From Sulfitobacter donghicola DSW-25 = KCTC 12864 = JCM 14565 (GTDB taxonomy: Bacteria; Pseudomonadota; Alphaproteobacteria; Rhodobacterales; Rhodobacteraceae), in contig NZ_JASF01000005.1 of the NCBI RefSeq assembly GCF_000622405.1, forward strand, positions 2,356,001 through 2,420,000: 64,000 bases of DNA, read 5' to 3'. A program made the translations under genes and the position numbers. Shown here piece after piece: positions 37,384 to 44,157 of the stretch; the first letter of the stretch is position 1, and every line of letters begins with the position of its first letter. Under the pieces are notes generated by a model. It was not told where the DNA came from. It ran no database searches and saw only the letters and a list, made by a program, of their open reading frames with translations.

Positions 37384-37420
37384 TCGGGACATTGCTGCGC
37401 AATACCCTGCCGGGCAATGG
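37384..37420 (+). repeat. Second copy of the palindromic insertion, inside orfA
   Basis: The block interrupts orfA between RRQVADD and the downstream VGMSTLSKL region. It shares 33 of 37 positions with the inverted copy in orfB, including CATTGC...GCAATACCCTG...GGCAATGG. Two copies inside one IS suggest a small mobile palindrome. Confidence 0.65.
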
Positions 37421-37524
37421 ATCATCAGCCACCTGCCTACGTGTTAGCCCACTGCTCAGCGCAAAACGAACCGCACCTTCCCTGAACTCGTCCGTTCGTT
37501 TCAGTCCCCGTTGTTGCTGTAAAT

Positions 37525-37692
37525 GCTATCAAAGGAGCAGCATCAAACCGCGACAGGTTCACTAATGCCGCACAGGTCATTGAGTACTACGCGACTGTTT
37601 CGCCAAGTGAATCTGAAGCAATTTTGGCCAAGCTAGAAGCCGCTGTGGAGCGTGAAAACACGCTCTACTTGTCAGCGCCCCCGATAGGGTAA
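37525..37692 (+). pseudogene. Orphan C-terminal coding fragment
   Basis: A frame ending at TAA 37690-37692 reads AIKGAASNRDRFTNAAQVIE, then YYATVSPSESEAILAKLEAA and VERENTLYLSAPPIG. The composition is protein-like with an amphipathic helix (SESEAILAKLEAAVEREN), but there is no start. Upstream it runs into the IS remnant, so the gene was probably cut by that insertion. No family is recognised. It lies directly left of the tRNA-Cys copy. Confidence 0.4.
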
Positions 37693-37724
37693 AGAGAGGA
37701 GAGAGTTAAGTGCTTGAAAGTAAA

Positions 37725-37771
37725 TGGAGGCGAGTACCGGAATCGAACCGGTGTACACGGATTTGCAATCC
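37725..37771 (-). repeat. tRNA-Cys(GCA) 3'-end copy, left attachment site of the mobile island
   Basis: Read on the minus strand this is GGATTGCAAATCC (anticodon arm, GCA), a variable loop, an intact T arm with GGTTCGATTCC, the acceptor 3' strand and CCA. The sequence to the right does not continue into the D arm, so the tRNA gene is incomplete here. Integration at a tRNA 3' end leaves exactly such a copy at the distal end, so the whole tRNA-Cys gene is expected at the island's other end, beyond the window. Confidence 0.85.
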
Positions 37772-37879
37772 AGAAAGAGCGCGAGCGAAAACAAGGGCTT
37801 AAGGGTGCAAAACACCCCCTGACAAAAAGTGAACAAAATGCGAAAGTTTCAACGCCAAATTCGCCGGTTCAAAACGAAA

Positions 37880-37940
37880 AAGGCCCCGTCACAGCGGCAA
37901 CTGTGAACCGGGGCCAAATAGAAAAAGCCTGTCAGCTTTC
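37880..37940 (-). ncRNA. Possible antisense RNA upstream of the initiator-like gene
   Basis: On the minus strand a strong hairpin (37882-37915; GGCCCCG/CGGGGCC plus CTGTGA/TCACAG) is followed by TTTTTCGTTTT, a good intrinsic terminator pointing left. About 30 bp before it a promoter-like pair, TTGCGG (37970-37975) and TAATAT (37946-37951) with an 18-bp spacer, could start a transcript of about 60 nt. It would be antisense to the leader of the gene at 38022. No leftward protein gene explains this terminator. Confidence 0.4.
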
Positions 37941-38021
37941 GCACCATATTAGCATGGGCCAGCGGCGCACCGCAAACGCTCAGTCGGCTTTTTCGCAACC
38001 TCTGACCGGTGAGGTGATCCA

Positions 38022-38885
38022 TTGAGCTGGCGCATCGCAAACGAATGCGCCGAGCGCCGCTTTGGCAGCGCCGCACGCAAGCAGATCATCATGTTCCTGG
38101 CCGACAAGGCGAGCGATGACGGTTCGGGCATCTGGTGTTCCAAAGGGACGATCCAGCGCCACACGGAGCTCAGCGAGAGCACGGTGAAGCGCACCATCAT
38201 CGACTTCCTGCGCGAAGGCATTCTGATCGAGACAGGGCGACGGCAGTGCAAGAACGGTTACACCGTCATTTACCGCATTGTTCTGGAGCGCGTGGCCGCG
38301 CTCGAACCCACGGCTGAGCCCGATATTGAGACGGGGGTCACTGTGAACCCCGTCCAGCCTGAACCCGGTACGGGGTCCACGGTGAACGGGGTACGGGGTT
38401 CACGGTGGACCCCAAACCATCCTAAAACCATCCATAAACCACCTACGCGCAGGCGCGAGGCGGCGGAAGAGGTTGAAGATCTTGAAGCTGAGAAGATCCT
38501 GGCAAACTATCCCGAAGACAGGATCCGAGACCGACGAACTACGTCGCGCCTGATCGCAGCCGCCGTGAAGGCCGGAGCAAAGCCCGATGACTTGCAGCAG
38601 GCGGTCAAAGCCTATGCGAAGGGAACCGAGGGCTACACACGCAGCAAGGTCTGTTTCTCGGACAATTGGTTCAAGATGCGCCGATGGGAGAAGGGGCTTG
38701 CCCAGGTGCAGGCGGACCGTGAGAAGGCGCGAGAGGCCGAAGCCAAAGGTCGCGCTAGCCTCGCCGAGTGGATCCGTGAACGCCACCCCCTTTGCCGCCA
38801 CATTACAAGCCGACAGATCGAGGGCTTGATTGTGTCAAAGTTGGTGACGCCTGAGCAGGTGCGCGCTGCGGGGCTGCAGGCATAA
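38022..38885 (+). CDS. Winged-HTH replication-initiator-like protein
   Basis: Starting at TTG 38022, the 287-residue product has an N-terminal winged helix (SKGTIQRHTELSESTVKRTI, then IDFLREGILIETGRR) of the HTH_36 kind found in plasmid and phage initiators or helicase loaders. A Pro/Thr-rich linker and a basic, helical C-terminal half follow (RRTTSRLIAAAVKAGAKPDD). It is the first gene inside the island. A role in island replication is inference from domain and position. I do not recognise a named family. Confidence 0.6.
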   Translation: MSWRIANECAERRFGSAARKQIIMFLADKASDDGSGIWCSKGTIQRHTELSESTVKRTIIDFLREGILIETGRRQCKNGYTVIYRIVLERVAALEPTAEPDIETGVTVNPVQPEPGTGSTVNGVRGSRWTPNHPKTIHKPPTRRREAAEEVEDLEAEKILANYPEDRIRDRRTTSRLIAAAVKAGAKPDDLQQAVKAYAKGTEGYTRSKVCFSDNWFKMRRWEKGLAQVQADREKAREAEAKGRASLAEWIRERHPLCRHITSRQIEGLIVSKLVTPEQVRAAGLQA

Positions 38886-38899
38886 GTGCGACTCGATTG

Positions 38900-38969
38900 T
38901 TACGCCATGGCGTAAAAAGTAGATATTTACGTTGCAGCGTAATTTGTTTTAATTTACGCTGTGCCGTAA
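38900..38969. promoter_or_regulatory. Three operators TTACG-N6-CGTAA at exact 27-bp spacing
   Basis: The 16-bp dyads lie at 38900-38915 (a perfect palindrome with CCATGG centre), 38927-38942 (TTGCAG) and 38954-38969 (CTGTGC). All three keep TTACG and CGTAA. The last abuts the AGGAG ribosome site of hipB. They are the likely autoregulatory sites of the HipB repressor. Confidence 0.75.
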
Positions 38970-38982
38970 AAGGAGCCACATC

Positions 38983-39228
38983 ATGGACCTCACTGCACGA
39001 ACGGCCGAGCAGATCGGCGAGGCACTTCGCCGGACGCGCAAAGCGCGCGGCTGGACCCAAAGCGATATCAGTGCGCGCACGAATTTGCGCGTCGCGACGA
39101 TTTCGTCGCTGGAGAATGGCGACGCGGGAGCCAAGCTCGCCACGGTGCTCGCTGTCATGGCGGCACTTGGGCTTGAGTTCCGATTGGTGGAGCGCGGTGG
39201 CTCGCTTGAGATTGAGGATATCTTCTGA
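38983..39228 (+). CDS. hipB: HipB-type antitoxin, XRE-family repressor
   Basis: The 81-residue protein carries a Cro/C1-type HTH (RRTRKARGWTQSDISARTNL, then RVATISSLENGD) and a short C-terminal strand (FRLVERGGSLEIEDIF), like HipB. AGGAG precedes the ATG. It should bind the three upstream dyads and neutralise the adjacent HipA kinase. Its stop and the hipA start overlap as TGATG, ensuring coupled translation. Confidence 0.88.
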   Translation: MDLTARTAEQIGEALRRTRKARGWTQSDISARTNLRVATISSLENGDAGAKLATVLAVMAALGLEFRLVERGGSLEIEDIF

Positions 39229-40520
39229 TGGCGAAACGCGGGCGTAGCGGCACGATGCAGGTGCTTCTGAACGGACGGTTGGTGGGGGCTTTGCGTCTCG
39301 CTGGTTCAGGCGCAATCAGCTTCACCTATGATCCGGACTGGCTGTCGTGGGAACATGCCATGCCCATCTCGTTATCACTGCCTTTGCGCGAAGAGGCGCA
39401 CCAAGGCGGCCCTGTCATTGCCTACCTCGAAAACCTGCTTCCGGACAATCAGGCGATACGTGAGCGCGTCGCTGCCCGGGTGCGCGCAGGCGGCACGGAT
39501 GCGTGGCACATGCTGGAGAAGATCGGGCGCGATTGCGTAGGGGCGTTGCAGTTCGTCTCAGGTGAGGTCCCCGAGGTTGGCCCACTCGAGGGAGAGCCCG
39601 TAACTGAGGCGCAGATTGCTGATATGCTGCGCAACCTCGCGAGCGCTCCGCTGGGCTTGGATGAGGCAGACGACTTCCGCATTTCGATCGCTGGGGCGCA
39701 GGAGAAAACAGCGCTGCTGCGCCACGAGGGAACGTGGATCCGTCCATCGGGGCTTACCCCCACAACCCATATCCTCAAGACGCAGCTTGGCGTTCTGCCC
39801 GCAGGGATCGATTTGTCCGACAGCGTTGAGAACGAGTATTTCTGTATGAGCTTTTGCCGTGCCATGGGCATGGATGTCGCGGTGGTCGAGATTGCTGATT
39901 TTGAAGACGTGCGCAGCCTTGTTGTGACGCGGTTCGATCGGCGTTGGACCAAGGATGGCCGCTTGATCCGCCTCCCGCAGGAAGACTTTTGCCAAGCGCT
40001 CACAGTTCCGCCAAGCCAGAAATACCAAATGGATGGCGGGCCGGGGATCACCGAAGGAATCGGGTTGCTGACTGGCAGTGATGACCCCGAGGCGGATCAG
40101 CGCGTGTTTTTCCGCACGCAGGTGCTGTTTTGGCTTTTGGGAGCGACGGACGGGCACGCCAAGAATTTCAGCATCGCATTGCGCCCCGGCGGGTTCCGCA
40201 TGACCCCGCTCTACGATGTGCTGAGCGCTCAGAAAGCCGTTGATGACGGTCAAATCCGTCAGAACCGAATGCGCCTCGCGATGGCCGTCGACGGCCACTA
40301 CCGGATAAACGAAGTAGTGCCGCGTCATTTCCTGCAGGCTGCGAAGGCGGCAGGTTTTGGTGTGGCGCTGGCGGAAGAGGTCTTGTCGGGCGTCGCGTCT
40401 GAGCTTGAACCCGCCTTGGACAAGACACTAGCAGACCTGCCGGATGGGTTTCCACAGCCACTGGCAGATGCCATTGCTGCTGGCATACGACGTCGGGCGA
40501 TTGCCTTTCATGCCGTATGA
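39228..40520 (+). CDS. hipA: HipA-type serine/threonine kinase toxin
   Basis: The 430-residue protein has the couple_hipA N-terminal domain (MQVLLNGRLVGAL... NLLPDNQAIRERVA), the phosphate-loop-like FRISIAGAQEKTALL and the kinase core: catalytic ATDGHAKNFSI and the metal-binding Asp in PLYDVLSA. HipA phosphorylates glutamyl-tRNA synthetase in E. coli; the target here is not known. On the island the pair probably selects against loss. Motifs look intact, so it should be active. Confidence 0.92.
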   Translation: MAKRGRSGTMQVLLNGRLVGALRLAGSGAISFTYDPDWLSWEHAMPISLSLPLREEAHQGGPVIAYLENLLPDNQAIRERVAARVRAGGTDAWHMLEKIGRDCVGALQFVSGEVPEVGPLEGEPVTEAQIADMLRNLASAPLGLDEADDFRISIAGAQEKTALLRHEGTWIRPSGLTPTTHILKTQLGVLPAGIDLSDSVENEYFCMSFCRAMGMDVAVVEIADFEDVRSLVVTRFDRRWTKDGRLIRLPQEDFCQALTVPPSQKYQMDGGPGITEGIGLLTGSDDPEADQRVFFRTQVLFWLLGATDGHAKNFSIALRPGGFRMTPLYDVLSAQKAVDDGQIRQNRMRLAMAVDGHYRINEVVPRHFLQAAKAAGFGVALAEEVLSGVASELEPALDKTLADLPDGFPQPLADAIAAGIRRRAIAFHAV

Positions 40521-40841
40521 CCCGCAGATCATATTTCCGTTTTATGGTCGGTAGATCATATTTACTGTGAGCAATCTGCAGGCCCAGTACAGTAGTTGCA
40601 GCGTTCCAGGACAGCTTTGACGGGCCAGCTCAGAGATTGAGGGCCAAACTCAGATCCTCAACGCCGTGTTTCTGATTGCTGAACATAAGCTGGCAGCCGT
40701 GCCAGACGCGGTGCAAGCACCGCTTCAACAAGAAAATTCCCCTGCGCCAGCGCATTCCTCGCGAGGCAATTTTCCCGCTGACATCCCCTTGGTGCCCGCT
40801 TTGGCCATGTTCATCGAAACACTCAAAGTGAGGATTGAAAA
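40521..40841. other. Intergenic region with an 11-bp direct repeat
   Basis: AGATCATATTT occurs at 40526-40536 and 40553-40563, again 27 bp apart, directly after hipA. A 64-codon frame across the rest overlaps the next gene and has no family features. Confidence 0.5.
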
Positions 40842-41039
40842 TTGGCTACGCAAACTCTGAAACTGAACGTCAAATCCGGCGAAAAAGACGGCAAGAACTT
40901 CTGGGACCGCTGCGGTGTCCTCTTCGTCAACACCGACGACAGCGGCAACATTACCTCAATCAACGTCAAATACAGCATGTTCCCCAACGTCGAGATGGTC
41001 GCCTTTCCACGCCGCGATGACGATCCCGTCACCGAATGA
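40842..41039 (+). CDS. Small conserved-looking acidic/polar protein, unknown
   Basis: The 65-residue product starts at TTG 40842 with GAGGA upstream and begins MATQTLKLNVKSGEKDGKNF. The strands and the central WDRCGVLFVNTDDSGNITSI suggest a small beta-rich fold. A textbook terminator begins 8 nt after its stop, so it is a separate small transcript. The function is unknown; its place inside the island suggests a maintenance or defence-related role. Confidence 0.6.
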   Translation: MATQTLKLNVKSGEKDGKNFWDRCGVLFVNTDDSGNITSINVKYSMFPNVEMVAFPRRDDDPVTE

Positions 41040-41046
41040 CCTCAGC

Positions 41047-41075
41047 GCTAGGGCGGGCATTCCGCCCTAGCTTTT
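41047..41075 (+). terminator. Rho-independent terminator
   Basis: GCTAGGGCGG and CCGCCCTAGC make a perfect 10-bp stem around GCATT, followed by TTTT. It closes the transcript of the small upstream gene and insulates the helicase-Mod-Res operon. Confidence 0.85.
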
Positions 41076-41190
41076 GGGCAAAGCCTCACGAAACCAAGTC
41101 GAGAAAGGGCTTTTCATTGAAAATTCATTGGCCTGACGACCGAAGTTGGGCTGGTCGAACGCTGGATTTTCGGCGACAATCTAGGCGTGT

Positions 41191-44157
41191 GTGCCAGTTC
41201 GAGTCGGGCTATGGCTCGATTTATTACAGCGCCATTTAGTTGCAGAAAGTCATTTGGGAGCCAGAACGATTTCAAGTTCGCTAGCAAACGAAAGTCAAAA
41301 GCGTGCGATCGGATGCTCAGATGGGCCAGTCTTAATTATTGCAGGCCCAGGTTCCGGAAAAACGTACACCCTTGTGGAACGCGTTGTGGCGTTGATCGAG
41401 GCCGGACAAGCCACGGCTGAATCTCTTTTGGTCGTAACTTTCACAGAAAAAGCGGCTCAAGAGCTAACAACCCGCATTTCGAACCGATTGATGTCTGCCG
41501 GGCTTAGTTTCAACGTCAACGAGATGTACATTGGCACGTTTCATTCTTTGTGCCTCCGCATCTTAAAGGATCATAGCGAATTCACGAGGTTAAAGCGCAG
41601 TTTCAATCTTCTTGACCAATTTGATCAGCAATATTTCCTCTACCAACGTCTCAGAGAGTTCAAGGGCATCGATGGAATCACCGATTTAATTGGCGAAGAC
41701 CGGTCTGGACGTTGGTATCAATCGACGCAGCTCCTAAAGTGGCTGAACAAAGTCACAGAAGAGACGCTGGACATCAAGGCGCTCGAAGGCTCAGAACAAG
41801 CGTCACTTCAGGCGCTTGCCGAGTGTTTCGCGACCTATCAGCACCTATTGGAAGAGGCGAATGCGCTCGATTTTTCGGGCATTCAGTTCGAGGCTTTGCG
41901 GTTGTTGAAGGATCACCCCGGTGTCTTAGAGAGCCTGAAATCCAAGTTTTCCCACCTTATGGTCGATGAGTACCAGGACACGAACACGATCCAGGAGCAG
42001 ATACTTTTCCACTTGGCCGGTGACACAAAAAACCTGTGCGTCGTGGGCGACGATGATCAGGGTTTGTACCGGTTTCGCGGCGCGACTATTCGGAATATTC
42101 TTGAGTACCCCAGCAATTTTGCGAAGGGCGAATGTGAACAAGTATCCCTTACGGTAAACTATCGCTCTGACCCGAAAATTATCGACTTCTACAACTCATG
42201 GATCGCTGATGAAGAATGGAGCGATAAGGACGCGCAATACCGGTATGACAAGGTTATCGAACCGCGCCCCGATGATTTTGCGGACGTCAGCTCGGTTCTG
42301 AAAATCACCCAAACTGACGACAATGACTTTCAGGATGAGGTCTACGAGTTCCTGCGCCACCTCGAGGCGTCTGGTGAACTGACAGACTGGAACCAAGTCG
42401 CATTTCTGTTCCGGTCCGTGAAAAACGACAAGGTGCTCGCGCTCGCCCGGCACCTCGAGTCCAACGGTATTCCGGTCTACTCGCCGCGCTCCAACCTCTA
42501 TTTTGAGCGCGAAGAGATCAGGTTGATGATCGGTGCGCTGATCTTCCTGTTTCCGCAGTTTGCAGATGTTCGGCAGGAACGGGCGGACCTCGAGATGCGC
42601 GTGTGGGAATACTACGATGAGCAGTGTTTCAAACTGTTCGTTCAGGAGCTGCGTAAGCCCGAGAACAAGCGGTTGCTGGAGTGGGCGCGGCCTCTAGCCA
42701 AACGGCATCTCAACCTGACCGCCGATGCTGATTATGCGTTTTCCGGGCTGTTCTATCAGCTGCTTCAGTTTCCGCTCTTCAGCAGGTTTCTGGAAGAAGA
42801 CCAACTGACCGGCGTTGATAAAGGACGCGCGGCGCGCAACTTGGCGACGTTTTCCCAGCTGTTAGTGAAGTTCGAATATCTTCACTACATAACGGTTCTG
42901 AACCCACGCTTCTTGGACCAGAATATCCGGGATCTGTTCAACCGTTACCTCAAGTTTTTGCACGAGGGTGGGATCAATGAATACGAGGATGACAGCGAAT
43001 ACGCACCCAGTGGGTGCGTCTCATTCCTGACCATCCACCAGTCCAAGGGGCTCGAGTTCCCGATTGTGATCTGCGGATCGCTCGAGGCGACGCCGCGCAA
43101 GCAATGGACGGACATCGATGAGTTGCTCGAACCCTTTCTGAACAAACCACCGTTCGAACCGATGGAGCGAACCAAGTTCTTTGACTTCCGACGGCTCTAC
43201 TACACGGCCTTTTCGCGGGCACAGAACCTTTTGGTACTTGCCACGGAGGTCAAAGAAGGGCGTGGCCGGTCTCCGTCGCGGTACTTTGATGACTGCTTCC
43301 ACGATCTGCCCCATTGGCGGGATCCGAAGTTTGTTGTTGAAAACTTCGACTTCGAGCAGGTCAAGGATGTGAACCTCAAGAGGGAATACTCCTTCACCTC
43401 GCACATCACCCTGTTCGAGAACTGCGCCGAACAGTACCGCTTCTTCAAAGAACTCGAGTTCCAGCCGATCCGAGCGGGGGCGCAGCTCTTTGGTACGTTG
43501 GTGCACCAGACAATTGAGGATGTGCACAAGGCCGTCCTGCGGGGTGAGCCGCACTTGGTCACCGAGGATCAGATAAAAGGATGGTTCGACACGAACTACC
43601 ACTACCTGTCCAAGCGCGAGCGGCAATATCTGGCTCCGCCGTCGCTGAGGGCGGCGCATGGCCATGTTGAACGATACGTGGAACGCGAGCGTAAGAATTT
43701 CGACCGGCTGAAGGAGGCCGAGGTCGACATCTCATTGGTCAAGGACAGCTACATCCTCAAGGGCAGTGTGGACCTGATCAGGGGCGAAAACGGCACGGTC
43801 GAGCTGATTGATTTCAAGTCCGAACGCAAGCCTGACATGGAGAAGGACCGCAGCCGCTTGCGCCAGTATCAGCGTCAGTTGGAGGTCTATGCGCACTTGG
43901 TTGAGGAACGGACGGGTGAGAAGGTCAGCAAGACGCATCTCTACTATACCGGCGAGCAGGACAGTAACCCGTTTATCTCATTCGAAAAGGACGGTAAGGC
44001 TATTGGCAAAACTATCGCATCATTTGATGCCGTCGTGGACCGGATTGAGGGACGCGACTATGCGATCAAGGAACGTCCCGCAAAGCTGTGTGAAAACTGC
44101 GATATGCGGGCCTATTGCGATATGAAAAACTGGAATTTTAAGGCGGGCGGTGCGTGA
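41191..44157 (+). CDS. UvrD-like helicase fused to Fe-S PD-(D/E)XK nuclease
   Basis: From GTG 41191 it has 988 residues; TTG 41254 is another possible start. Superfamily 1 motifs: Walker A GPGSGKT near 53, Walker B MVDEYQDTN near 256, GDDDQGLYRFRGA, NYRSDPKI, TIHQSKGLEFP near 614 and YTAFSRA near 669. A nuclease domain follows with GSVDLIRG, ELIDFKSE near 873 and a cluster CENCDMRAYC near 970; with the Cys in FENCAEQYRFF this gives four Fe-S ligands as in AddB/Cas4. Its stop shares one base with the Mod start. It should unwind and degrade DNA, probably as an accessory of the type III system. Confidence 0.88.
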   Translation: MPVRVGLWLDLLQRHLVAESHLGARTISSSLANESQKRAIGCSDGPVLIIAGPGSGKTYTLVERVVALIEAGQATAESLLVVTFTEKAAQELTTRISNRLMSAGLSFNVNEMYIGTFHSLCLRILKDHSEFTRLKRSFNLLDQFDQQYFLYQRLREFKGIDGITDLIGEDRSGRWYQSTQLLKWLNKVTEETLDIKALEGSEQASLQALAECFATYQHLLEEANALDFSGIQFEALRLLKDHPGVLESLKSKFSHLMVDEYQDTNTIQEQILFHLAGDTKNLCVVGDDDQGLYRFRGATIRNILEYPSNFAKGECEQVSLTVNYRSDPKIIDFYNSWIADEEWSDKDAQYRYDKVIEPRPDDFADVSSVLKITQTDDNDFQDEVYEFLRHLEASGELTDWNQVAFLFRSVKNDKVLALARHLESNGIPVYSPRSNLYFEREEIRLMIGALIFLFPQFADVRQERADLEMRVWEYYDEQCFKLFVQELRKPENKRLLEWARPLAKRHLNLTADADYAFSGLFYQLLQFPLFSRFLEEDQLTGVDKGRAARNLATFSQLLVKFEYLHYITVLNPRFLDQNIRDLFNRYLKFLHEGGINEYEDDSEYAPSGCVSFLTIHQSKGLEFPIVICGSLEATPRKQWTDIDELLEPFLNKPPFEPMERTKFFDFRRLYYTAFSRAQNLLVLATEVKEGRGRSPSRYFDDCFHDLPHWRDPKFVVENFDFEQVKDVNLKREYSFTSHITLFENCAEQYRFFKELEFQPIRAGAQLFGTLVHQTIEDVHKAVLRGEPHLVTEDQIKGWFDTNYHYLSKRERQYLAPPSLRAAHGHVERYVERERKNFDRLKEAEVDISLVKDSYILKGSVDLIRGENGTVELIDFKSERKPDMEKDRSRLRQYQRQLEVYAHLVEERTGEKVSKTHLYYTGEQDSNPFISFEKDGKAIGKTIASFDAVVDRIEGRDYAIKERPAKLCENCDMRAYCDMKNWNFKAGGA

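Larger units (their letters stand above)
36720..37540 (-). mobile_element. Degenerate IS3-family element (orfA and orfB remnants)
   Basis: Read leftward, orfA remains as LKRTDEFREGAVRFALSSGL near 37.5 kb, continuing after an interruption through STLSKLITAHRGTDVVSKKD. The orfB start (MRFRFAEEHCAEFSTARLCE) follows at 37197, then QFNIAPNLLGRDFTAGRPNQ and, after another interruption, DISYVWTREGWLSLAVILDL. The catalytic core breaks off after NRMKRAL. Two short palindromic insertions and the truncation mean no active transposase can be made. Exact ends and inverted repeats were not resolved. Confidence 0.8.

Noticed and set aside
37725..37771. A functional tRNA-Cys gene
   Set aside because: The acceptor 5' strand and D arm are missing, so only an attachment-site copy is called.
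37714..38025. A 103-codon plus-strand frame starting just before the tRNA copy
   Set aside because: It reads across the tRNA-Cys fragment and the terminator hairpin, so it cannot be a normal gene.
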